Positions 22,937 to 30,070 of a DNA stretch of 49,410 bases are shown here, piece by piece. The notes under the pieces were generated by a model, which saw only the letters and a list, made by a program, of their open reading frames with translations, was not told the origin of the DNA and made no database searches. Positions within the stretch are counted from its first letter, which is position 1; every line of letters begins with the position of its first letter. Both the position numbers and the translations under genes were made by a program. The stretch spans positions 1-49,410 of the forward strand of contig JAPOZM010000067.1 of the NCBI GenBank assembly GCA_026706075.1, in the 5' to 3' direction. The stretch is from Gemmatimonadaceae bacterium (lineage in GTDB: Bacteria; Latescibacterota; UBA2968; UBA8231).

Positions 22937-24121
22937 ATGTCCCTCCAGCGCCGCTATCTCGAAGCCCACATCCGGGAAGACCTCGACCGGCGCATGATCT
23001 TCGTCGGCGGTCCCCGGCAGGTGGGCAAGACCACGCTGGCGCGGCTGGTGGGTGAGGGCTTCGGGGAAACGACCTACCTGAACTGGGACCACCGCCCCCA
23101 CCGGCAGGCCCTGCTCGACGGGCACTGGCCCCCCGGGGTCGACCTGCTCATCCTCGACGAGATCCACAAGTGGCCCCGGTGGAAGGGGCTGGTCAAGGGC
23201 CTGTGGGACACCCGGCCCTCCGGCGAGCGCATCATCGTCACGGGCAGCTCCCGCCTCGACATCTTCCGGCGCGGCGGCGACTCGCTTCTGGGGCGCTACC
23301 GCTACTACCGGCTCCATCCCTTCTCGCTGGCCGAGCTGAACGACCCCGGCGCCGCTGCCGCCCCCTTTCCCACCGCGCCGCCCACCCTGGACCTCGACCG
23401 GGACGGCCGCCACCTGGAGACCCTCCTCACCTTCGGTGGCTTCCCCGAGCCCTGCCTCTCCGGCCGCGAGCGCACCCTCAGGCGCTGGCAGAAGGAGCGC
23501 TTCGAGCGGGTCTTCCGGGAGGACATCCGCGAGACCGAGGCGGTGCGCTCCCTGGCCCAGGTCGAGCTGCTGGGCAGCCTGCTGCCGGGGCGGGTCGGCT
23601 CCCCCCTGTCGATCAGCAGCCTGGCCGGGGACGTCGAGGCCAGCCCCAAGACCGTCCGCAGCTGGATCGAGCTGCTGGCCCGCAACTACTACCTGTTCCG
23701 CGTGCCCCCCTGGCACCGGCTCCTCGAGCGGGCCCTCAAGAAGGAGTCGAAGTACTACCTGTGGGACTGGTCCGAGGTGAAGGAGGAAGGCCCCCGCTTC
23801 GAGAACATGGTCGCCGCCCACCTGCTGAAGCTCTGCCACTACTACGAGGACACCCACGGCATCGGCGCGGCGCTCTACTACGTGCGCGACCAGCAGAAGC
23901 GGGAGGTCGACTTCCTGGTCGTATGGGAGGGCGAGCCCTGGTTCCTGGTGGAGTGCAGGGCCGGCGCGCCCGGAGGACTCGGCCACCTGCGCTACTTCGG
24001 CGGCAAGCTGGGGGTCGAGCAGAGGTTCTGCGTCACGCCGTCAGACCAGCACGACTACCTGGATCTCAACACCGTCGTCCGGGTGGTGCCGGCCGGCCGG
24101 TTCCTCATGGCTCTGGTGTGA
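22937..24121 (+). CDS. DUF4143-type AAA ATPase (first copy)
   Basis: 394 residues. Walker A GGPRQVGKTT at 24-33, Walker B LLILDEIHKW near 72-81 and sensor VTGSSRLDIF; then a winged-helix-like segment (ISSLAGDVEASPKTVRSWIELL) and a C-terminal restriction-endonuclease-like DUF4143 domain with YYVRDQQKREVDFLVVWEGE (the D...EVDF...E type pattern). Such proteins are widespread, often in variable regions, with unknown function; some archaeal relatives are linked to replication or mobile elements. It lies alone behind a distinctive repeat-bearing promoter. It is not closely similar to the second copy at 33691-35004 but has the same architecture. Confidence 0.85.
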   Translation: MSLQRRYLEAHIREDLDRRMIFVGGPRQVGKTTLARLVGEGFGETTYLNWDHRPHRQALLDGHWPPGVDLLILDEIHKWPRWKGLVKGLWDTRPSGERIIVTGSSRLDIFRRGGDSLLGRYRYYRLHPFSLAELNDPGAAAAPFPTAPPTLDLDRDGRHLETLLTFGGFPEPCLSGRERTLRRWQKERFERVFREDIRETEAVRSLAQVELLGSLLPGRVGSPLSISSLAGDVEASPKTVRSWIELLARNYYLFRVPPWHRLLERALKKESKYYLWDWSEVKEEGPRFENMVAAHLLKLCHYYEDTHGIGAALYYVRDQQKREVDFLVVWEGEPWFLVECRAGAPGGLGHLRYFGGKLGVEQRFCVTPSDQHDYLDLNTVVRVVPAGRFLMALV

Positions 24122-24210
24122 GCGACGTACGTTGCAGTGATTGCCGGGTTTGGTGATGAACCTCGCATCCTTCACGGGCCCCCCAGGCCTTCGGCAGGGC
24201 ATACCAGAGA

Positions 24211-24953
24211 ATGCTCGACAACGATGCCCATGCCCCCGGCAGCGTCGACCGCGAGATCGCATCGAGCATGGTCAGGCTCCGCGAGGAGACCGCCTCCCAC
24301 CTCTACGACGCGTACACGGACGTGCACAGCGGGTATGTCACGGGATCTCGTCCAGGCCTCGAGAGCTTCCTCGCCCGGACTGAGCCGTCACCCCATGATC
24401 CTGAACGGCAGGTTTCCGCCATCGCCGGGCTCACCTCCGGTCTGGCAGCGAAGGGGCCTGGCGGACTGTCCGAGATGAGATTCGGAGGCACCGAAGAGGA
24501 GATCATCGAAAGGGGATCGGACTGGTGCACCGACGTGGCTCGCGTGGGGTGCGCGCTCTATTAGGTGGCTGGATTCCCCTGCCGCATGGTGCATCTCTTC
24601 AACCTCGATGCAGCTACAGTGGGCACGTGATCGTCGATGTCCACCGGTCCGGGACCTGGGGAGCCGTCGACACCAGCTCGGGCGTCGTCTACCGGAAGGA
24701 CCATGGCGTACCCGCGACAACCTGGGATCTCATGAACGACACCGGGCTGGTGGTTCGGCACCAGGGACCCGAAGCGTGGTATACACACCCGGAGCAGTTC
24801 CTGGCGGCGGGCATCGCCAACTACTACCTGTGGGACTCGGACCGGTACGACTATACGGTGGCCGGCTTGAACGACTACTACCGCGCCATCCTGACCATGG
24901 CCGGCCGGGGCTGGCCGGGCGGCCTCCGCTGGCTCCATGGGGAGGACGGGTGA
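24211..24953 (+). pseudogene. Broken transglutaminase-like gene (in-frame stop plus frameshift)
   Basis: Frame 1 runs from the ATG at 24211 to a TAG at 24562-24564. Reading through gives VAGFPCRMVHLFNLDAA, then a one-base deletion near 24610-24615 moves the frame, and GHVIVDVHRSGTWGAVDTSSG continues to 24953. Together these give the transglutaminase-like order: catalytic C in SDWCTDVARVGCALY, H in GHVIVDVH and D in WGAVDTSSG. Two independent lesions suggest a pseudogene rather than a sequencing slip, although both could be assembly errors. Its end overlaps the next GTG start, so it was once coupled to the methyltransferase. Confidence 0.7.
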
Positions 24954-25672
24954 ACACGGAAGACGACCGTTACTTCGCCGCCGTGGCCGAGTCGTACGAT
25001 CGGCTCCAGCCCGTGCTGAGTCCTCCCTACGAGAAGGGCCTGGAGATGATCGTCGATCTCATCCCCTTCGATCCGGAGGAGACCTTCAAGCTCGTGGATC
25101 TCGGGTGCGGCACAGCGGAACCCGCCCTTCGCGTGCTGCAACACTTCCCGCAGGCCACCGGTATTTGCATCGACAGCGAGCCGGAGATGCTCTCCATGGC
25201 CCGGAGGAAGCTCGCCGGTCTTGCAGGCCGGGCGGAGGTGCTGCCGGGGGACATGACCCGCTGCCAGATCCCCGGGTGCGACGTGGTGCTCTCGGCCAAG
25301 GCGGTTCACCACGTGCCCCCGGACCACCTCTCCGCCCTGTTCGCCAAGGTCCGCGGCGCCCTCCGTCCCGGCGGATGCTTCATCCTCTTCGACGCCATGT
25401 CACTGGGACCGGCCTGGGGACCGGTTGCCCGGCTGCAGGCCTCACGCTTCCGCCAGCGTCACGTTCAGAGGGCCATCGATTCGGGGATCGCCACGCGGGA
25501 GGAGATCGAGCTCAGGCAGGACTACAAGCGGCGGATGAAGGCCGCGGGAAGAGACGTCGAATACGAGCACGACGCCGAGGGCTTGATTCGCAGGATGGAG
25601 GAGGCCGGGTTCGACGAGGTCTCCGTCGCCTGGCGGATGTTCGCCGATACGATCCTGGTGGCCTTCAGCTAA
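24950..25672 (+). CDS. Class I SAM-dependent methyltransferase
   Basis: 240 residues from a GTG at 24950 that overlaps the stop of the broken transglutaminase-like gene (GTGA). SAM-binding motif I is KLVDLGCGTAEPALRVL, followed by the acidic CIDSEPEMLSMARRK turn, VLPGDMTRCQIPG and the motif AKAVHHVPPDHLSALF; LRPGGCFILFDAMS is the usual post-III block. It looks like a small-molecule methyltransferase of the Methyltransf_25 group. The substrate is unknown. GC content is a little lower than that of the flanking core genes. The last ~30 bases recur at 26079-26109. Confidence 0.85.
   Translation: MNTEDDRYFAAVAESYDRLQPVLSPPYEKGLEMIVDLIPFDPEETFKLVDLGCGTAEPALRVLQHFPQATGICIDSEPEMLSMARRKLAGLAGRAEVLPGDMTRCQIPGCDVVLSAKAVHHVPPDHLSALFAKVRGALRPGGCFILFDAMSLGPAWGPVARLQASRFRQRHVQRAIDSGIATREEIELRQDYKRRMKAAGRDVEYEHDAEGLIRRMEEAGFDEVSVAWRMFADTILVAFS
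25634..25664 (+). repeat. 31-bp direct repeat, copy 1 (3' end of methyltransferase)
   Basis: Identical to 26079-26109 except at 2 of 31 positions. It encodes RMFADTILVA at the methyltransferase C-terminus. Confidence 0.7.
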
Positions 25673-25785
25673 GAGGACCGGAGCCGGCGCGCCCCGGCGC
25701 ATGGTACGGCAGGCCGCCTCAAGGGCCTACGAGATCGCCAAGAACGCGGCTCCTTCCTCGGCCCCGAAGGCGAGCATCTGGAACC

Positions 25786-26013
25786 TCACCCGGGCGGGAT
25801 GGAAACGAGCCTGCGTTCACGCTCCGCCGCGAAGGCGAGCGCCGCCCGGATGTCGGCGCGCTCCAAGTCTGGAAAGTCCGCCAGGATCTCCTCTTCCGTC
25901 ATCCCCGCTGCCAGGTACTCGAGGACATCGTACACCGTGATCCTGAGCCCGCGAATGCACGGCTTCCCGCCCCTCTTCCCCGGGTCAAGGGTGATGCGAT
26001 CCAGTCTGCTCAT
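25786..26013 (-). CDS. DUF433 (antitoxin-like) protein without its usual partner
   Basis: 75 residues. DUF433 features are clear: RITLDPGKRGGKPCIRGLRI, then VYDVLEYLAAGMTEEEILADFPDL, a winged-helix-like fold. DUF433 proteins usually precede and overlap a DUF5615 PIN-like gene and act as antitoxins. Downstream on the minus strand (25673-25785) there is no such open frame, so this copy is orphaned. The promoter at 26021-26050 ends 7 bases before the ATG, with TTGTACAA as a possible autoregulatory palindrome. It stands between two copies of a 31-bp repeat. Confidence 0.82.
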   Translation of the reverse strand: MSRLDRITLDPGKRGGKPCIRGLRITVYDVLEYLAAGMTEEEILADFPDLERADIRAALAFAAERERRLVSIPPG

Positions 26014-26020
26014 GCCTTGT

Positions 26021-26050
26021 ACAATACCCGGTGGCCGAGTCGAAGGTCAA
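26021..26050 (-). promoter_or_regulatory. Promoter of the DUF433 gene with overlapping palindrome
   Basis: On the minus strand TTGACC (26050-26045), an 18-base spacer and TATTGT (26026-26021), then the ATG at 26013. The palindrome TTGTACAA (26017-26024) overlaps the -10 and leads into the start. A nearly leaderless mRNA is predicted. Confidence 0.5.
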
Positions 26051-26078
26051 TTGTCACCGTCGGCGCCGGGATGGCACG

Positions 26079-26109
26079 CGCATGTTCGCCGACACGATCC
26101 TGGTGGCCT
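26079..26109 (+). repeat. 31-bp direct repeat, copy 2 (methyltransferase 3' relic)
   Basis: Matches 25634-25664 at 29 of 31 positions and still reads RMFADTILVA in one frame, but is attached to no gene. It ends 4 bases before the stop of the Nramp-like gene. Confidence 0.7.
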
Positions 26110-26112
26110 CGC

Positions 26113-27447
26113 TCAACCGCCCCCCGTCCACTTCAGATACAGGTTGACGGCGGTGAAGTTGACGATCGCCCAGAGGCTGGCCAGCAGGCCGAGCTCCAGC
26201 CACATGGACATGCGCCGGTCCGGCGCCTCGCGCATGGCCAGGTGGAGGACGCCGAAGGCCAGGGGGATGAGCAGCAGGTTGTTGGCGTTGGCCCCGAGCA
26301 GCACCAGCAGGAAGGGGGTGTCCGACTTGACCAGGATGACGCACAGCCAGAAGGCCGGGAACGCCACCTGCAGGGCGCGGGCGACGCGCATGCGCCCGGT
26401 CTCGCCGGCGGCGGCGGGCAGCTTCAGGCGCTGCAGGAAGTCGGCGCCGATGCGGCCCGAGCTGGCGGCGAAGACCAGCAGCGTCGAGAACAGGGTGCAG
26501 AAGGCGCCGAACATGAAGACCGCCTTGGCCGCCGGCCCCAGGGTCTCGGTGAAGATCAGGGAGACCTGGTCGGCCACGTCGATGCCGGCGGGCAGGACCT
26601 GCAGCCGCGACAGGACCGAGGCTCCGAGCAGGTAGTAGGCGCAGGTGATGGCCAGGGCGATGGCCGTGCACACCCCGGCGTCGGTGGCCAGGACCCGCAT
26701 CCAGCCGCGGTAGCGGGCGCGCCACTCGGGGGTGCCGTCGTCGGGGCCGACGAAGCGCGGGTAGCCCTTCTCGCGCACCCAGTAGGGATACATGAACAGC
26801 TCCACCGCGGTGGCCCCCACCGAGCCCATCACGGCCAGGGCCACGAAGGCGCCCTCGGCGGGCATCTCGAAGCGGAACCCCGAGGCCAGCTCGGCCGCCG
26901 ACATGGCGTGGGGGGTGGTCTGCAGGACGATCAGGCAGCCGATGACGATGGTGCTGAAGGTCGCCACCAGGACGGTGACCATCTTCTCCAGGTCCTGGTA
27001 GAGCCCCCGCCACAACAGCAGGGTCAGCACCACGAAGACCAGCACCGCCCACACCTGGTGGGAGAGGACGGGCAGGACCGTCTGCAACAGGCCGGCCACC
27101 GAGCCGAGGATGCCGATGACGGCGATGAAGACCGAGAAGTACCCGGCCACGCAGATCCAGGTGGCCAGCGAGACGCCGCCGGGGCGGAACCCGGGGAGCC
27201 GGTCCAGGGCGTCGATCGTGGTGTCGTCGTGGAGAAGGCACTGGCGGCCCAGCTCCAGCTGGATGAAGAACTTGATGACGCAGGCCAGGATCACCCCCCA
27301 GAGGAAGACGAAGCCGACCTCGGCGCCCATGCGGGTGGTCACCAGCAGCTCGCCGGAGCCGACCACCGACCCCGAGACCACGACCCCCGGGCCGATGTTG
27401 CGCAGCAGGCCCCACAGGCCCCGGGGGGGCGGGCGCTCGGCGCTCAC
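26113..27447 (-). CDS. Nramp-like transporter lacking the canonical DPGN and MPH motifs
   Basis: 444 residues, eleven or so hydrophobic helices, with a GTG start overlapping the stop of a small upstream frame (GTGA). The overall pattern (NIGPGVVVSGSVVGSGELL at the N-terminus, LLVLLGANANNLLLIPLAFG near the C-terminus) places it in the Nramp/NRMT superfamily. In true Mn/Fe Nramp proteins helix 1 carries DPGN and helix 6 carries MPH; here these positions read SGSV and MYPYW, so the metal site is not conserved. It may transport another cation or substrate. The C-terminal helix ends with AVNLYLKWTGGG. Confidence 0.8.
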   Translation of the reverse strand: MSAERPPPRGLWGLLRNIGPGVVVSGSVVGSGELLVTTRMGAEVGFVFLWGVILACVIKFFIQLELGRQCLLHDDTTIDALDRLPGFRPGGVSLATWICVAGYFSVFIAVIGILGSVAGLLQTVLPVLSHQVWAVLVFVVLTLLLWRGLYQDLEKMVTVLVATFSTIVIGCLIVLQTTPHAMSAAELASGFRFEMPAEGAFVALAVMGSVGATAVELFMYPYWVREKGYPRFVGPDDGTPEWRARYRGWMRVLATDAGVCTAIALAITCAYYLLGASVLSRLQVLPAGIDVADQVSLIFTETLGPAAKAVFMFGAFCTLFSTLLVFAASSGRIGADFLQRLKLPAAAGETGRMRVARALQVAFPAFWLCVILVKSDTPFLLVLLGANANNLLLIPLAFGVLHLAMREAPDRRMSMWLELGLLASLWAIVNFTAVNLYLKWTGGG

Positions 27448-27632
27448 GTGCGACTCTCCGGGCGGACAGGGATCCGGCCGTGGGAAAACCCGTCGCCCCG
27501 TCGCGGGGCTTGAGCCCCGTGCTCCGGGCAGCCGCGGCTCCGGCGCCCCGGGAGTCCCTCGTCGCCCCCGGCCGGGGTTCGGGTCCCGGGCTCGCCAGGG
27601 GTGGCCTCTCGTCCAGCGATCAGCGTTGCCAT
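27444..27632 (-). CDS. Small upstream frame coupled to the Nramp-like gene
   Basis: 62 residues, polar, rich in Gly/Arg/Pro (starts MATLIAGREATPGEPG), no recognised family. Reasons to keep it: a strong ribosome site (GGAGGAGGG) 4 bases before the ATG at 27632 and a stop that overlaps the GTG of the transporter by four bases. It could be a leader peptide that controls transporter translation, or a chance frame in GC-rich leader sequence. Confidence 0.4.
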   Translation of the reverse strand: MATLIAGREATPGEPGTRTPAGGDEGLPGRRSRGCPEHGAQAPRRGDGFSHGRIPVRPESRT

Positions 27633-27770
27633 CGGCCCTCCTCCGGATGAGCGTCGCCTCTCATCTACGCAGATCGCCGCCGGCCCTGCAAGGGAGGATC
27701 GCACCCAGGCTCTCCCGCCTTGCCCTTTGGCGGAGGTCCGGCTTTCGTTGCCCCGGAGAAAGGAGCCGCC

Positions 27771-28523
27771 ATGCTGTCCACCGAGCAGACCGAACGCTTT
27801 CACGCCGAGGGGTATCTCATCCTGGACCCGTGCCTGGAGGAGGGGGAGGTGGAGGCCCTGCGCGAGCGGGTGCGGGGGATCGCCGACGGCGAGGTCGATT
27901 TCCCCGAGGCCTCCGTCGAGTACGAGCCCGGGGCCTCGGGCCGGCGCATGGAGCACCTGCGCAAGATCAACCACCCGAGCCGCCACGACCCGTTCTTCGT
28001 CGACCACGCACGACATCCGCGCATCCTCGAGGCGATGGTCGACCTCCTGGGCGAGGACGTGAAGCTCTTCGGCGATCAGCTCTTCATGAAGCCCCCCGGC
28101 GGCATCGAGAAGACCTACCACCAGGACTGTCCCTACTTCCCCGTTCGCCCCATGGAGGTGATCACCGCCTGGGTCGCCCTCGACGAGGTGACCCTGGAGA
28201 ACGGCTGCATGTACGTGGTCCCCGGCTCCCACAAGCTCGGCGCCGTCGACCACAGCGAGCCGTGGATGGTGGGCGAGCGCAAGGACATGAAGATCCCCGA
28301 CGCCGCCATCGACCGGGAGCGGGAGCGGCCCGTGACCCTGCGGGCCGGGGGCTGCTCCTTCCACCACGGCCTGATCCAGCACCGCTCCGGCGCCAACCGC
28401 ACCCGGAGCTTCCGCCGCGGCCTGGCCACCCACTACATGACGGCGAAGTCCCACTGGGTCGGCGAGGGCGAGCAGCCGGGCTACCACCTGCTCAGCGGCC
28501 AGGAGTACGAGGGCTGCGTCTGA
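27771..28523 (+). CDS. Phytanoyl-CoA dioxygenase (PhyH) family oxygenase
   Basis: 250 residues from the ATG at 27771, preceded by AAAGGAG at a normal distance. It has the FHAEGYLILDPCLEEGEVEA opening, metal ligands H and D in YHQDCPYFP, the LENGCMYVVPGSHK block and the distal H in GLIQHRSGANRTRS with an Arg for 2-oxoglutarate. It closely resembles the 14207-15070 protein in block structure. It is transcribed away from the Nramp-like gene, with about 140 bases of shared upstream sequence. Substrate unknown. Confidence 0.88.
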   Translation: MLSTEQTERFHAEGYLILDPCLEEGEVEALRERVRGIADGEVDFPEASVEYEPGASGRRMEHLRKINHPSRHDPFFVDHARHPRILEAMVDLLGEDVKLFGDQLFMKPPGGIEKTYHQDCPYFPVRPMEVITAWVALDEVTLENGCMYVVPGSHKLGAVDHSEPWMVGERKDMKIPDAAIDRERERPVTLRAGGCSFHHGLIQHRSGANRTRSFRRGLATHYMTAKSHWVGEGEQPGYHLLSGQEYEGCV

Positions 28524-28640
28524 GCGCCGGCGCCTGAAGGGCCGCGGGGGCTCAGTCGGGGAACGGCCTTCCGGCAGCCTTCCGGGCCCGCCCGGCCCCG
28601 CGGATCCAGAGCCGCGGTCACCGGACCGCCGCCGGCCGCC

Positions 28641-29663
28641 TCAGGCCGGCGCCCGGCGGTCGAGATTCTCCAGCAGTTGTCGGGCCTTCTCCTGGCGCCC
28701 GGGGTCCTTGTCGCGGGCGACGATCCGCTGCAGGGTCGAGCGCGCCCGCGGGTCCCCCTCCTCGGCCATCTCCATGGCCATGGTGTCCCGCCTGCGGTGG
28801 TAGCTGAGGTCGTACTCCTTCAGGTCCAGAGTGTGCCCCTCCCAGTAGTAGCGGTACAGCGAATCGGCCGGCCAGCCGGCGTAGATCTCCTCCCACGTCT
28901 GGGGACGGGTGAAGGGCATCAGCGTCTCCGGGGCGATGGGGTCGCCGACGCGCTGGAAGCGGGCGTCGAGGGACATGCGCAGGCTGTCGGAGACGTTGGG
29001 CACGCCCCGGTGCACGGCGAGGCTGTGGAAGAACAGGACGTCCCCCTGGTCGAAGGGCCCCCCGCGCCAGGTGCCGGCGAAGGAGCGGGTGATCTCGATG
29101 CCGCCGGCGCCGAGGCCCGGCCGGAAGTCGTAGACCCCGCCCAAGTGCGAGCCCTCGGCGATCTGAACGCCTCCCATCTCCGCGGTCAGGTCCGAGAGCG
29201 GGATCCAGGCGGTGTAGGTCGATTCCGTGCCCTGAATAGGGATGAAGTCCTGGTGCGGGGGTGTCGTGTACGCCTCCCGCTGCGGGAAAATGGCCCGCGG
29301 GATCAGCCTAGGATGGGGCAGGATCTCGGCGCCGCCGCAGAGGCGCCCGATCAGGTCGAGAAGCCCGGGGGCGTGCTGCAGGGCGTGGAACTCCTCCAGC
29401 CCGTGGACGGCGCGGATCACGGCCATGTACTCCGGCTGGGGCTCGACGGTGAAGCCCTCGAGGTCGGCCACGGCCTCGGCGGGGTCCGTGCCGTCCAGGA
29501 GCCAGCCGGCGTCGCCGGCGAAGTCCAGGAATCGCCGGCGGACGCGCTCCAGGTGATCGGCGGGCAGCAGGCCGGGCACGAAGAGGTAGCCGTCGCGGTC
29601 CATGCGCCGCGCCAGCTCGGGGCCGTCGTCGACGGCATCGGTGGAATCGAGAAACGGTTTCAC
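28641..29663 (-). CDS. Phytanoyl-CoA dioxygenase (PhyH) family oxygenase, long form
   Basis: 340 residues. MDRDGYLFVPGLLPADHLER opens the PhyH domain; metal ligands are H and D in PPHQDFIPIQG and H in LAVHRGVPNVSDSLR, where the Arg would bind 2-oxoglutarate. Beyond residue ~270 a helical, charged extension (YEEGHT-like stretch, then MAEEGDPRARSTLQRIV) is not found in the other three copies. It converges with the PhyH gene at 27771. Substrate unknown. Confidence 0.87.
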   Translation of the reverse strand: MKPFLDSTDAVDDGPELARRMDRDGYLFVPGLLPADHLERVRRRFLDFAGDAGWLLDGTDPAEAVADLEGFTVEPQPEYMAVIRAVHGLEEFHALQHAPGLLDLIGRLCGGAEILPHPRLIPRAIFPQREAYTTPPHQDFIPIQGTESTYTAWIPLSDLTAEMGGVQIAEGSHLGGVYDFRPGLGAGGIEITRSFAGTWRGGPFDQGDVLFFHSLAVHRGVPNVSDSLRMSLDARFQRVGDPIAPETLMPFTRPQTWEEIYAGWPADSLYRYYWEGHTLDLKEYDLSYHRRRDTMAMEMAEEGDPRARSTLQRIVARDKDPGRQEKARQLLENLDRRAPA

Positions 29664-30070
29664 GCTCTTCCCCCGGGGTGACGGTGTGGGCGGGTTGCGC
29701 CGTCAAAGGTAGGACATGACGGCGGGGACCCGCAGGCGAGCGGCAGCCGGGCCCCCCTGGCCGGCCCGCCACCCCGGGCCATGTCCGCCCTCGCCCGTGG
29801 CCGCGACGCCTGGCATCGGCCCACCGGCCACCGCCCTGAACAAGCCAGTCACGCGGGCGGAGATCCGCAGGCGCCCGTCGGACGGGGCAACTCCTTGGCC
29901 CTTCGTTCCCCCCCGGATATGTTGTCGGCTCCCGCGGCAGCCGCCTGAACCCGCCTGAGCCCGGTGTCTACCGTCGGCATCGGGTATGCCTTCGGCCCGT
30001 CAGCCGCCCGATCCCATCGTCCCGGTGTCCACCGCCGGCCGCAGCTACCCGCCTCATCCGGAGGACCACG
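29664..30070. other. Intergenic region between divergent PhyH and kelch genes
   Basis: 407 bases without a credible gene; GC-rich with no long frame carrying a recognisable domain. The only clear signal is GGAGG at 30060-30064 serving the kelch ATG. Promoters for both divergent genes must lie here, but no convincing -35/-10 pair was found. Confidence 0.5.

Noticed and set aside
25673..25785. DUF5615-type toxin partner downstream of DUF433
   Set aside because: Minus-strand frames here stop early and lack the usual LxDENLP-type opening.
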